Made by a program: the position numbers and the translations under genes. The notes below the pieces were generated by a model. That model searched no databases and was not told the origin of the DNA. It was given only the letters and a program-made list of their open reading frames with translations. Positions 21,401 to 31,734 of a DNA stretch of 64,000 bases are shown here, in pieces. This DNA comes from Anaeramoeba flamelloides. Lineage: Eukaryota > Metamonada > Anaeramoebidae. The stretch spans positions 2,604,001-2,668,000 of the forward strand of contig JANTQA010000029.1 in assembly GCA_027625915.1 (NCBI GenBank), in the 5' to 3' direction. Each line of letters begins with the position of its first letter. Position 1 is the stretch's first letter.

Positions 21401-24400
21401 CAATCAAAATAATAATTTTATGATGATGGGCGGTATGAATTATTGTAACCCAATAAATCCAAATCAACAATTTAATAACCGGGGAATGAGGGGAAGAGGA
21501 ATGGGACAATTTCCTGTATATCACAGAAGAGGTAGAGGCAGGGGTGGAAGAAATCAAATGATGGCATTCCCAGGAGGTAAAATTCTTATTCTTATACTTA
21601 TTCTTATTTCGTTTCCCTAGAATTCAAAAGATAAAAAATTGAGCAATTTGTGTCATTTTCTTGACATTTGTATTATATTTTCGGCATTTGTAGACCATTT
21701 TTTTTTTTTTTTTTTCACAATCAACTTCAAAATGAAAAATTTTTGTTTGAGAAACTTCATTTATTATGAATTATTTTTTAATCCCGATCTAAAATGACTA
21801 TATTTGTGAAGCAAAATGTATTCTATTTTTAATTTTCCATTACTTTTCATAAAAAATAAATGGAATTTTTGGAATTCAAACCTGTTGCCAAGTGTTCCAT
21901 AAACCACGTCAAAGTACAATGACCGCCCTGAAAAAATCAAAAAATGTTAAAAATATACAAATATCTACAGAAATTATCCCTCAACCAAAAAAATCAAGCA
22001 AATTAAAATTATCAAAAAAGCCAGAGAAATAAAATTGATAAATTACCTAACTTAAAGAAATAATTATTTTCTCCCAGACTTTGACCCAAATTATTGAAAT
22101 TTATATATAATTCAGAAATTAATTTTATTTATAAATTTAATCCCATTCTATTGGAAACATGAATTCGAAAATTTCCATTTTAGTGTAAAACTTATTCAAT
22201 ATAAAATCAGTTTAGCATTTACTAATTTACAAGATATTTGAATTCTAAATAGGAAAATTTCACTTTCTTTTCTTCTAATGATGTTATTTTTTGAAAAAAA
22301 AATTGTTAAAAAAAGATTTCTTTCCAAAACTGAAACTACAAATCCTTAAAAATAAAAAATATTTCATTTAAGGGATTAGCGTCTACCAAAGAGAAGATAG
22401 AAATTAAAGTAATATTGTTATTGAATGTAAATCAGTATTAGTGGTATATGGTTCGAATGTCTCTAAAAATTCGATTTGTCAAGTAGTAATAATTGTTGAT
22501 CATATCAATTAAACCTGATCAAAAGTTTTTAGTAAAAAAACCCAACAATTTTTACAAAAAATCTACATTTTGAGACAAATTTAAAGGTTGAATAATCAAT
22601 ATTCAAACTCAAAAGCTGCAAAATATTTTTTTAAATTGGTAGCGAAAGGTAGGTTAATTGCTAAAACATTCGATTTTTTTGAGAAATAATTAATAATTAA
22701 CTAAGATTTATTTTGACAAATTATTTTCACATATCAGAAATATGCCATTCAGGGTAGGATTGATGCATTTTGCAAAATATGACTTTTCTCACAATTTAAA
22801 AAATATAACCACTCCTCAACTATTTAAACACTGATAAACATGTTGATGAAACAGAACAAATGATAAAAAGTTGAAATAAAAAATGAAAATAAAAAATAAT
22901 TTTTTCCAAGTTTCTAATTTTTTTTCTATAAATTGGATTTTCAGAAAAGGAACAGGATCAAAACAATTTGTGATAATGTAGATCATATCTATCAAATTAT
23001 CAATGAAGTGTAGAATTTCTTTTGAAACATTATCAACAATAATAACAAGGTTGTCTTGAGTTATTGTAGACTAAGATCTGTTTACCCTTAAAATCATTTC
23101 GGTTAACAAAACTTAAATCTTTCGTCAATTAAAAGAAAAAATTATAACCTTGTCAATTGTTTTCTGACCCCCCCAATCCAAAAAAGATTTTTTACTAGGA
23201 ATTATCATTTTACGAAAAAAAAAAAAACTCTCACAAATTAATTGTAAGAAAAATACTTTTGTTCAAAAATGCAAGCCTTTACAACTTGGTCTGACTTATC
23301 AACAAAACACCATTATTTGTGGTTGTATAATCAACAGTTTTTAAAATTTTTAATTTTACTTTTTAAGATTTTGGGATCATTCCTTTATCCTTTTCCGTTC
23401 GATTTGTTTTACATTCATAATTTGTTTTTTTGAGATTGGGTGTTTTAATTTGTGAGATTTGAAAAAAGGTTTTGAAATCAGAAAAAATAATTTCCTAAAA
23501 ATGTACAAAAATGTAATTTGAACATTTTTTTCTGAAATTGGTTAAATTGTTGTTCAATTGTTTAGACAGAATATCTCTTTGAATTTCAGATCAAAGAGTT
23601 CAAATTTTCAAACATTTACATAGGCATTTTTCTCGTTTCTTAAAAACGTTAAATTGTAATTTTCTTGATGAATTCCAAAACGATCGAGAAAGTAAAAAAA
23701 CAAAATGTTGACAAACACTCTTTAATTAATTCAAATTTGTTTTTAAAAATCAAAAGAGAGAAAATATTTAATTCATTCAAATTTGTTTTTATAACTCAGA
23801 AATATAGAAAAGTATTAAAAAAGTGCGTCAATTGTCCTGAATGTCAATTTTGTGAAAAAAAGATTAGACCTTTTAAAAATTACATTTAATCCATTCTTAT
23901 TTTCAAAAAGGTTAAAAGTCCATTAGACTTAAAAGCAATTTAAAAATATATTCTGATATTTAAAAATATTGTAACGTTTCACAATTTTTTTTAAAAATGT
24001 CAAAATGGTTTTTACCTTTTTCTTCTTGAAATATCATAATTTTGAAAATCACAGAAATCACAGATACCAATTTTGATCTGATCAAGAAATGTCAAACTTT
24101 TCATTGATGCTTAATAAGGATCTAACTCTTGATTAAATTAATTTAACTTTTCAATTGAAGCTAAATCCTGAAAAATAATTTCCTAAAAAAAAGTAGGTCA
24201 ATTGTCTAAAACTACATATCTTGAAAATATAACTAGTTTCATCAAAAAGGAAACAAAACTAATCAGTCTTTATGTTGATGATTATTGAGTCAAATTTTGA
24301 AAATTATTAAAATTTAAAAATAGTTGCTTAAGAAGTTTTAAATATTAATTTTTAAATACTGGAATATTATGGTCTGTTCCATTTTTAATAAACAAACTTT

Positions 24401-26503
24401 CAATAAACATTTACAGAACAAAAAAATTCTCAAATTAAGGCCCATTTTTTAAAATTTTTTTTTTAAACATAAATTATTTTACTAGAAATCGAATTTTGTA
24501 CATTAATTTAAAAATTGTTTTGTTCTGTAAATTCTTTTTGCAAGTTTGTGCATTAATAGTGGATCAGGCCGTATTATTTTGAGTTTCTATCTTTAGAATT
24601 GGAAAAGGAATTTAAAAAAAAATTTAAAATAATGATAATTTTTTAATTGTGATAATTAGTAAAAAATCTAATTTATTATTATTATTGATGGTAGAAGTTT
24701 AAATTACACTCTAGCTACACTTTTACTTAAATATCTTTTCATTAATTTAAGCCTAAAATCTTAGATTTCTCGATTATTCATGGTAACGGATATATCCAAA
24801 TTGACTTATTATTTTAAAAGATAAAAACAGAAAAAACGAAAAAGAAAGAAGAAAAAAAAAGAAAAAAATTGAAATTTAAAAAGAGTTTATAAGAAGCAAT
24901 TGATAAAAAATCAAAAAAAAAAAAAAAAAAAAAATGCTATCTTTAAATAAGAACACCCGAAAATCACAACCACGATACTTTTGGTTACATTAATTTAATT
25001 TGAGAATTGATTATGAATATTTATTTGGAAGGTAGTTGATTAGTTGTTTTAATTTCTTTTTTTTCTTTTTGATCTGATTTGCTTTAAACCCTTAGTCATT
25101 TTTTAGTCTATGCTTTTTAGTTTTTATTTTCAAGTTACTAATATTATCGTGTTTTAGTATCTCAGAGTTAGCAAGTAACGACTTGATCTTTTTCCTTTGT
25201 AACTCTTCTTATCCATAAAAATAAATTCAGCAAGGAAAAAATGAAAAAAAAATAAAATCTAATCATTTATTGTTCAATTATAATTATAATAATTTTTTTA
25301 GATTCATTTGAATCAAGTAACACTAATATGATTTATTTCCAATTACAACATACCTTAAAAATAGGCAAATTCATGGTTACTCTAATCCTTTAAATGGATT
25401 CAATTATCATGACAATTTTGGAATATTTAATAGTCAAATTAGAATCTAATTTGAAATAAAAATGATCATTCTAAATTTCAGGATTAAATATCAGTAAATT
25501 TGTTTCAAAAAAAACAATTCATTAATTTTATTATCGATAAACAAAATTCATACTAAAAATTTTGACAAATTTAAGATTTTTTGATATTTGTTAACCCATT
25601 TTGAAGTATTTTTCGTGCCAATAAAGTCTTTCAAATATACAATTATGAAATAATATTTTTTTTAACAAACTGTTTTTCTGTGTTATGAAACAATTTATTC
25701 TAATTTACTGTTTCATTTTCTTTATTTATTTATTATTTTACAATATGTTTTAAAATTTAGGAAGAAATTTTTTTGATCCAATGATGCATCCACAGTTTAG
25801 AGTTCCAATGGGATATCAACAAATGATAATGGACCCAAAAAATATGAATATACGAGGAAAGCCAAATATTAATAATAAAATTAAATATATAAAAAAAACA
25901 AGAAATCAAAATCAATTTATAAATAATAAAAATAAAAATATTGATACAAATGAAGAATCGAATAGAAATTTCAAAGGAAGTAATAATATTAATCAATCGT
26001 CATCACATAATTCAAAAAGAAGACAACAGAAGCCAGTTAACATAAAGGATAACATTAAAGAAGGGAACAATAAGATAAGAGAAAATCAAAAGGGAAGGGG
26101 AAGGGGGGAAGAAAGGGAAAGAAATTCAAGACATAAAAGAAGAGAAAAAGATTTTTTAAGTGAACGATCAATTCCACGAAATAGAAATCATAAAAAATCA
26201 CGTAGTCCTCCTCCAATATATAATAAAAATCAATCCTCAAGGTATAGTCGGGAAAGAAAAAGAGACAGGGACAGGGACAGAGACAGGGACAGAGACAGGG
26301 ACAGGGACAGGGAAAGAGAGAAGAGAAGGGAAAGATTTAGAGAGGGGGATAGAAAAGAAGACAAAGATAAAAATTATAGAGCGAAAAGATCTCGAATTAT
26401 TGATACTACAACAAGATTTAAGCCAGTGAAGAAAGACAGGGGATCGAGGTATTCTTCCAGAAACGATTCCCGTTCGAAAAGAAAAAGATTTAACGAGAAA
26501 TAA
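14851..26503 (+). CDS. CPSF6/CPSF7-like RRM-RGG-RD protein gene, three exons
   Basis: Exons 14851-15411, 21081-21576 and 25761-26503 join in frame to 599 codons plus TAA. Residues 1-176 are acidic and Glu/Gln-rich with two copies of an EYDPEQ..EQ(D/E) unit. Residues about 177-260 form an RRM: RNP2 is VLISNFSW at the end of exon 1 and the domain continues WTKDFEIEELMKKFGKI in exon 2, giving SFSWWT-like NFSWWTKD, a signature of CFIm68/CFIm59 (CPSF6/7). A Gly/Arg box (RGMRGRGMG, RRGRGRGGR) follows, and exon 3 supplies an Arg-Asp/Arg-Glu dipeptide tail (RDRDRDRD..REREKRRE) with RSPPP, like the C-terminus of CPSF6. The family acts in the nucleus in pre-mRNA cleavage and polyadenylation-site choice. 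The splice sites GTACTT/AAAG (phase 0) and GTAAAA/TTAG (phase 1) fit. A general SR-like or nucleolin-like RNA-binding protein is the alternative. Confidence 0.8.
16198..16320 (+). repeat. Direct repeat, copy 1 (partner 19138-19262)
   Basis: About 120 bp highly similar to 19138-19262. Both contain CTCTTTAATTTTGACTCTTT followed by CTTTTTGAACTTTTGAGAT and end in TTAACAGTA. They flank the X1/TTAA cluster, so they may mark a segmental duplication or the ends of an old composite element. Confidence 0.7.
17035..18697 (-). mobile_element. Element X copy 1 (inverted), split by a TTAA-flanked element
   Basis: The ends are inverted: left TTTGTTTCAGTCAAAGTTGT, right, complemented, CCAGTCAAAGAGGCCCAATT. 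Removing the nested 17185-18304 insert leaves about 540 bp, the size of the copy at 58617-59155, and aligns with the copy at 19453 in reverse orientation. Landmarks are ATCAACTATTC and CTTATTTGTTCTTCAAAT read on the minus strand. It is non-coding, so a MITE-like passenger. Its transposase family is not clear: the termini begin CAGTC but a TA duplication is not evident. Confidence 0.75.
17181..18308. mobile_element. 1,120-bp element with TTAA target duplication, nested in element X
   Basis: The element (17185-18304) begins GGGAGTAGTC and ends GACTAGTCCC, and is flanked on each side by TTAA. The other X copy reads CTAATTAATCAATAAATTTT with one TTAA, so the insertion duplicated exactly that tetranucleotide. 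TTAA duplications are the hallmark of piggyBac-type transposition, although piggyBac ends usually start CCC rather than GGG. No transposase is visible. A related internal sequence occurs, complemented, at about 52900-53400, and related ends at 31735 and 36464. Confidence 0.75.
19138..19262 (+). repeat. Direct repeat, copy 2 (partner 16198-16320)
   Basis: See partner: the same Thr-to-A-rich landmarks CTCTTTAATTTTGACTCTTT and TTAACAGTA, with a few substitutions. Confidence 0.7.
19453..20165 (+). mobile_element. Element X copy 2
   Basis: Starts ATAAACCATTTTTCAGTCAA and ends CTTTGACAGAAACAAAGTTT, so the termini are inverted. It is about 170 bp longer than copies 1 and 3 because another small inverted-repeat element sits at 19760-19923. 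The sequence is otherwise collinear with 17035-18697 (complement) and 58617-59155. Confidence 0.8.
19760..19923. mobile_element. 164-bp MITE nested in element X copy 2
   Basis: The ends TGATATTTGAATAACAAAT and, complemented, TGGTATTTGAATAATAAAT form inverted repeats of about 40 bp including TTTTCACTTCATT/AATGAAGTAAAAA. The block is absent from both other X copies at the same position, which supports it as an insertion. The target duplication is unclear. Confidence 0.65.
20258..20922. mobile_element. Foldback element with palindromic termini and internal hairpin chain
   Basis: The left end TTTTATTTTGAAGAGAG followed by AAAATTAATTTCCTC is inverted at the right end (AGAGGAAATTAATTTCCTCT, then CTTCAAAATAAAATAAA). 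Between them are several copies of the TTTCCAGAATTC/GAATTCTGGAAAA hairpin unit and AACCTAACGAAAATCTATTG strings. The same left end occurs at about 60275-60310. It is non-coding. Confidence 0.65.
21081..21576 (+). CDS. Exon 2 of CPSF6/7-like gene: rest of RRM and RGG box
   Basis: It begins TGGACAAAAG after TTTTAAAG and ends CCAGGAG before GTAAAA (phase 1). It encodes the RRM from WTKDFEIEEL through the RNP1 region KSLGSCICEF (the usual GFAFVEF core is degenerate) to INISLYQKRQ, then a Thr/Asn/Pro-rich linker, an MMMGGMNY stretch and the RGG box. Confidence 0.85.
23025..24197 (+). repeat. Long dispersed repeat F, copy 1
   Basis: About 1.17 kb, collinear with 28500-30062. Shared blocks: AACAAGGTTGTCTTGA, GGAATTATCATTTTA, GCAAGCCTTTACAACTTGGT, GGTTGTATAATCAACAGTTT and AAATCACAGAAATCACAGAT. 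Copy 1 has a 74-codon ORF (23665-23889, with CVNCPECQFCEKK) that is not preserved in copy 2. The origin is unknown, perhaps a decayed transposon body. Confidence 0.75.
24368..24573. mobile_element. Family A MITE, diverged copy
   Basis: Recognisable by ACAAACTTTCAA, TCTCAAATTAAGGC, ACTAGAAATCGAATTTTGT and a complementary right arm. The ends have decayed (TGGTCTGTTCC; GGATCAGGCCG) and TA-type flanks are still present. It lies in intron 2. Confidence 0.7.
25761..26503 (+). CDS. Exon 3 of CPSF6/7-like gene: RD/RS-type C-terminus
   Basis: Starts after AAAATTTAG with phase 1 and gives (G)RNFFDPMMHPQF, an Asn/Lys-rich linker, GRGRGEERERNSRHKRRE, then KKSRSPPP, a run of about nine Arg-Asp dipeptides coded by AGGGACAGGGAC-type repeats, RSKRKRFNEK and TAA. 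The Arg-rich tail is a nuclear localisation and SR-like interaction surface by analogy with CPSF6. Confidence 0.85.
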
Positions 26504-26569
26504 TTGAAACAAGTAAATTTTATATATATATAAACTATTTTTAAAAAATTTTGACTCACTTTATAAAGT

Positions 26570-27200
26570 TATTGGAAGTTTTTTTGTTAGGTTTTATCTC
26601 AATATTTTTATCAAAAAATAAATTTAAAATTTTTGGATCAAAATCATTTTTTCTCATTTCTTTTTTTGTTTTCATTTATCAAAATTTGTTTAATTTTGCA
26701 AATGTTTTTCTTTTTCTTTTTTTTTGAAAATCTTTTTTTTTTTTTTTTTGTTTTTTTTTTTGATACTTTTTTTTAAGAAAGATCTTGTAGAAAAAAAAAA
26801 GGATTTGTAAATATAAATGGAATTAAAAAAAATGGAGATGTGTAATATCTTTGAAAAATGAAAAATTAAATTATTAGCAAAAAATCTTCTTTTTAATTTT
26901 TTCAGTGAAATTTATAATGTAATAACAAATCTTGTAATTCTCTTTACAAAAATTTTGATTCACTTTTTTTTAGGTTTTGGTATTATTGTTTTTAATTTTT
27001 AGAATATCAAACTTTTATTATTTTTAGAATAATTAAAAGTGAATTGTTAATAAGGTTTAATAATTATTTGTTCTTTAATACGATAGAATATAATTTTTTT
27101 TTTTTCAATTTGATATTTCGGGTCATCCACAATCTCTCAAATAAAGCCTATATATCTATCCATGAGACAAATGGTGTATTTTTGAAACAAATATTTTTCC
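26570..27200. repeat. Dispersed repeat I, internal part
   Basis: Collinear with 57110-57620: GATCAAAATCATTTTTTCTC, a long poly-T zone, ATTATTAGCAAAAAATC, TCAGTGAAA, AATATCA..TTTTATT and ATTATTTGTTCTT occur in the same order and spacing. It is non-coding and very diverged. Confidence 0.6.
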
Positions 27201-27439
27201 CATTATTTTATAAACTTCAATCCTTCTCAATAAATTAACTGGTTGATGAATTAGAATAATACTAAGAAGTTCAATAAAAAAATCTAAATAAAAAATATTA
27301 CTAATAAAAATTGTTATTTGAAAATAAATAATGTTTTCAGTGAAAAAACTTGAGAAAATCTTCTTTCTGATAACACCAATCCTATTTATCAAACGATTAA
27401 TGAATTACTGAATTTTTTAACAATCAAAGTTGGAAAATA

Positions 27440-27890
27440 AAAGAATATTATTAAATTATTAAGAATGAAAATTTTAATTATAAAATAAAAAATTATCGAA
27501 AATTTAAATAGAGTACTACATCCCCCAAACTTAGAACTTTTACAAATTGATTAAATAGATATTCGTGCCTAAAAAAATAAATCTGAAAAAAGCACATTTA
27601 AAAAAAAGGAATGTATAAAAAAACGTGATCATTGTACTCAATAATATGAAGATATAAATCACTTCATTTGGTACTCTGAAAGATATAAATTATCAGAATC
27701 ACATGGAAAAAAAAATTGACAAAAATTCTAGATAAGAAACTATAGGTAAAATTTATTCTTAGAAAAAATACACAGAAACTCTTGAACATAACTAATCCAA
27801 ATTATGAAATTTATAGCCCTTGTAAGGAATTTTTCATCAAAGCTCTTATGGTTAGAAAACTGAAGGTAATAGAGAAAAAATAATAAAAAT
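27440..27890 (+). mobile_element. LINE 3' fragment
   Basis: Matches the C-terminal part of the LINE at 5300-7722: AACTTTTACAAATTGATTAA and TAGATATTCGTG correspond to 7333-7365, and a decayed knuckle region still reads EDINHFIW where the other copy has EDLDHFLW. Downstream, KFIALV matches YLLALIGNKF. Many stops. It is a 5'-truncated copy, as usual for LINEs. Confidence 0.65.
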
Positions 27891-27939
27891 AAAATGAAAA
27901 CAAAAAATTATTTAAATAGTGAAATATATATAAATCGGG

Positions 27940-28335
27940 CAACTAGTGCCCCACTTTGAGAGGTATTGTCTAGGTTTTTTTTTTATGATTTAAAAGAATT
28001 GAGCAAAATCTTAGATTTTACTCAATTCTTTTAAATTTAAAAAAAAAAAAACTATTAAAAATAGATTACCAATTATTAATCACAGATTTAGAATTTCATT
28101 TATTATTGATAATCTTTCTATTGGTTTTTTTTTTACTTCCTGTGTATTCTTGGGATGTGTCATCAAGTGCCTAACTTTTTTTTTAATTGAGAAATAAAAA
28201 GAAAATTTCAAAAATTTTCTTTTAATTTCTCAAATTAAAAAAAGGTTAACAACAATTTTCCAAAATTAGAAAGAATTTAATAAAAAGAAGGATTTGTCTC
28301 AATTCTTTCAAATCCTGGAAAACCTAACAACAGTG
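27940..28335. repeat. Foldback hairpin repeat, two to three units
   Basis: AAAAGAATTGAGCAAAATC, then a central part, then ATTTTACTCAATTCTTTT at 27991-28034, with further units at about 28160-28330 including AATCCTGGAAAACCTAACAA. Same family as 3422-3740. Confidence 0.65.
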
Positions 28336-28362
28336 GATAATTTCTATTTGGTCATGAAAATG

Positions 28363-28406
<44 letters not shown>

Positions 28407-28499
28407 AATTTATTTTCTTCTACTCTTTTTTTTAAACGGTAGCTTTTATTTAATTACTCCTTTCATAAATTATAAATAAATAAATTACTAAATTGTTTC

Positions 28500-30062
28500 T
28501 TCTTAGATATTATCAACAAACATAACAAGGTTGTCTTGAATTATTTTAAATTAAGATCTATTTACGATTAATAATATTTCATTTAACAAAATAAATATCT
28601 TCTGCCAATTAAAAGAAAAAATTATCACCTTATCTATTTTTTTACAAACCTTTGATCCATAAATTCTCTTTGTGTTAGGAATTATCATTTTATGAAAAAA
28701 AAAAAAAAAAAACTCTTCAAAATCAATTGTAAGAAAAAGAATTATGATCAAAAAGGCAAGCCTTTACAACTTGGTTTAACTTATCAGCAAACACTATATT
28801 GGTGGTTGTATAATCAACAGTTTTTAAATTTTTTAATTGTACTTTATCAGATTTCGGGATAATTTCTTTATCTATTTCAGTTTGGTTTGTTTTCTATTTG
28901 TAATAATTTGATTTTTTTGAGGGATTTTTGTTAAGATGTGAGATTTAAAATAAGGCCAAAATGAAAAATAATATATTATATCTAAAAAGGTTTAAAAAAG
29001 AGATTATTTACATTTTTTCTGAAATTGTTATATCAAGACCTCTTTGAATTTCAGTACATGGAGTAAAAATTTTCAAACATTTAAACAGACATTTTTCTCA
29101 TTTCTAAAAAAAAAAAACTCCTTTTTCAGTCAAAGGGGCCCAGTTTTATTGAAGAAATAGAACTTATTCTAAAAATAAATTCATTATTTTTCTCAAAATA
29201 AAATTTTCAATTTTTAAGATCAAAATCATTTTTTCTCATTTTATAATTTTTTTTTTTCTTTTTGAATACATAAAAAAAAAAAAAAAAATGTTTGAAACTC
29301 CAAATTAACATTAAGAAATTTTATGGCTTTGTATGCTCTTATAAATTGTATACATTTACAAGAAAAAAATATAATTGTCAACAATTGTAATTTTCCAAAG
29401 AAATTGATAAAATATTCACTAGACATTCCAATGAAGAATCGTATTAATTTTGTTAAATTTTTTTTTTTTTTGAAATGTATGATTTGTTCAGGTATTTCGT
29501 TTATGATTATTGGTTCTAAGTGGAATTTTATTATTGCTCTTATTTCTAAACAATCTAAGTTGGTTGATTCTTAAATATAAAATTATAAAGAAAGTCAAAA
29601 AAATAAATTGTTGACAAAGACACTTTAATTGTTCAAATTTATATTAAAAAATTGAAATAGATAAAATATTGAAAAATTGATTAAGTTCAAATTATTTGTA
29701 AATTTTATTGTAGAAAAAAAATTAAACTTTTTAAAATATTTAAATTTATTTGTTATTTTTAAAAAGATTAGTCCTATTATTAGACTAAAATTCAATAAAA
29801 AAATTAATTAGGGTTTATTGTGATATTTAAAGAAATTGCAAAGTTTCTTGTTTTTTTTTTAGAATTGTCAAAATGATTTTTACCTTTTTCTTCTTGAAAT
29901 ATCAGAATTTTGAAAATCACAGAAATCACAGATACTAATTTTTAATGATCATTAAATGTCAAACTTTTCATTGATGCTTAATCAGGATCTAACTCTTGAT
30001 AAATTAATTTAATTTTTCAATTGAAGTGAAATCGGGAAAAATAATCTCCTAAAAAAAAGTCA
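28500..30062 (+). repeat. Long dispersed repeat F, copy 2, with an insertion
   Basis: Collinear with 23025-24197 but interrupted at about 29117-29590 by sequence with a TTTTTCAGTCAAAGG end. Both copies end at CTAAAAAAAAGT. No open frame is kept between the copies. Confidence 0.75.
29117..29590 (+). mobile_element. Insertion in repeat F with element-X-type end (repeat I family)
   Basis: Begins CTTTTTCAGTCAAAGGGGCC and is absent from repeat F copy 1. It resembles 43227-43800 (shared landmarks TTTATGATT, TTTTATTATT, TCTTATTT and AAACAATC in one reading frame) and, at its left part, 57036-57180 (GAAGAAATAG, GATCAAAATCATTTTTTCT). The 83-codon ORF at 29323 overlaps the shared part and may be a remnant of an element-encoded protein. 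Confidence 0.55.
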
Positions 30063-31277
30063 AAGATCGAAACTTTAAAACAAACACAATTGTTTTCAAA
30101 ATTAAAATTCAGAACAATTCTAATAGGAAATTGATTGTTGATCTTTGGTCCCTTTTTCTAAAAATGGTTACTCGTTTTTGATTGTTAATTTTTTTGTGAT
30201 CAATCGTATGTCACATGGTTGATTAGTTTTTCATTGGTATTAGGAACTGATAAAAATTACTCAAAAATTTTTTTAATCCATTTCAGAAAATTATTTTTAA
30301 CCGAAACCTATCGACCCTTAAAAAAATTTTTTTGGATTACTGAATCAAAATTTATTTGAATGTATTTTCGAACCAATCGTATCCTAATTATCTTATGAAA
30401 CCGTTCAAACCAAGGTTATTCTTTAATTATTCTCAATTTATTTTGATCAAAATCTTTTACTTTAAAAATAATGATGGAAAGTTTGCTTTTCATTTTATTG
30501 ACTTGCTGAAGGTTTTGTTATTTCGGCTCATAATTATCAAAACGATTCAGAAAATTGAACGAAAAATTTTTCAAATGTTTATTGAAAAATGGTTGTCTTT
30601 GTGAAATTAAAAAAAACCTAATGGAGAACTTTGCTTTTGATGATAAAATTATGAGGTTTTCTCAACAAAAACAAATTATTCAAGTAATCCGTATTTTGGT
30701 TTTTTTTTGTTTGAATTTACAGAAGAGCAACAACACCCGAAGGTATTATTTTCAGAAATTTGTATATTGTGGTTGTTTGTTGTTTCTCTGACTGCTTTCA
30801 AACACCAACTAATTCGCCAACATTTTTGAACTTCATTTATCAAATCAAATAGAATCTTTTCAAAATTAATTGAACGTGAAAAATAAAGCAGATCTTGAGA
30901 TTTCCTTATTGTGATTGTTGTTATCTCAGGTGAACAAAAAAAGAATTGTTTAGTTATTGTAAATCCGTTAAGAAGCAATCTTGTTTGTTCTCAAAAAAGA
31001 TAAAATAAAATTCCAAATCCAACATAAAGAAACTGTTTTATATTTTTGTCATTTTGGTGTGTAGATTAAGTGGTTAATTTTATTAACTTAAAATCATTTG
31101 TTTTCATTATTTTTTTCATTTCATAATTGCAAAAAATAGCTTACGTATATTTTTCACAAAAATTAAAAAAAAAAAAAAAGAAAAAGAAAAAGAAAAATGT
31201 AGAATAAAGTTAAAAGAAAAAAGAAAAAAGAAATGAAGTTGAAGATAATGTTTGAGATGAAAAATTGTCTTTTGGTT

Positions 31278-31682
31278 TTAATCTATATTTGCTTTCATTT
31301 TTTTATATTCTTTTCTTAATTGGCGTTTGAGAGAAATTACAAAAGGATCGACTTCTTCTTTTTGGATCCCCTTTTCTTCTTTGAATTTTTCTAATTTGTT
31401 TTTGAATTCGTCTTGGATAGAATTGGTAACGAGACACAAATTTTCCAATGCTAGATCAAATCTTTCAATAGAAGACTTTTGTTGTTGTGTTTGTACTCGT
31501 ACATTCACTTTAAATTCACTAGGATGTGGTACAGAATATCCGACAAAATTTACATCATCATCATGTGCCAAGACATACCGAACAGTATTCGCAAGTGTAT
31601 GACTTTCTTCGTGAATTGTAAAAGTTGCGTTCCTTAAATTCCCGTTTTTGGTTTGGATCTCTAATTTTTTTGATTTGTGCAT
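31278..31682 (-). CDS. POLR1D: RNA polymerase I/III subunit AC19 (RPAC2)
   Basis: 134 codons, complete, intronless. It matches the AC19/Rpc19 family over its full length: NATFTIHEESHTLANTVRYVL is the diagnostic alpha-like dimerisation motif, followed by VNFVGYSVPHPSE and VNVRVQT. AC19 pairs with AC40 (both shared by Pol I and Pol III) as the counterpart of the bacterial alpha dimer, so it is nuclear and essential in other eukaryotes. The C-terminal 45 residues are a Lys/Glu-rich helix with little conservation. The ATG at 31682 gives the expected N-terminus. The TTAA-flanked repeat at 31735 begins only 52 bp upstream, leaving very little unique promoter sequence. Confidence 0.95.
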   Translation of the reverse strand: MHKSKKLEIQTKNGNLRNATFTIHEESHTLANTVRYVLAHDDDVNFVGYSVPHPSEFKVNVRVQTQQQKSSIERFDLALENLCLVTNSIQDEFKNKLEKFKEEKGIQKEEVDPFVISLKRQLRKEYKKMKANID

Positions 31683-31734
31683 TTCAAGCCTTGAAAAAAA
31701 GATATTGAAAAAAAATGATTATTTTTTTTTTATT

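Larger units (their letters stand above)
21577..25760 (+). other. Intron 2 of CPSF6/7-like gene, 4,184 bp
   Basis: GTAAAA...AAAATTTAG boundaries; joining restores GGA-AGA-AAT in frame. It contains one copy of a long repeat (23025-24197) that recurs downstream of the gene, and a diverged family A MITE (24368-24573). Around 22520-22640 it resembles 44365-44470. The ORF at 23665 belongs to the long repeat. Confidence 0.8.
26504..31277. other. Intergenic region filled with repeats
   Basis: After the CPSF6/7-like gene come, in order, a family I stretch (26570-27200), a LINE 3' fragment, foldback hairpins, an (AT)n run (28362-28403) and long repeat F copy 2. The stretch 30063-31277 has no repeat match I noticed and somewhat higher GC around 30700-31000, but no convincing gene. 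Confidence 0.55.

Noticed and set aside
22440-22480. GGTTCGAATGTC as a tRNA B box
   Set aside because: No A box at the right distance and no acceptor or anticodon stem.
23665-23889. 74-codon ORF with a Cys cluster (CVNCPECQFC) in repeat F
   Set aside because: The second repeat copy does not keep the frame, and no known domain matches; left as part of the repeat.
30356-30978. Three overlapping ORFs of 78-100 codons in a slightly GC-richer stretch
   Set aside because: No recognisable domain, no splice logic linking them, and composition close to chance. Could be a lost gene, but cannot be supported.
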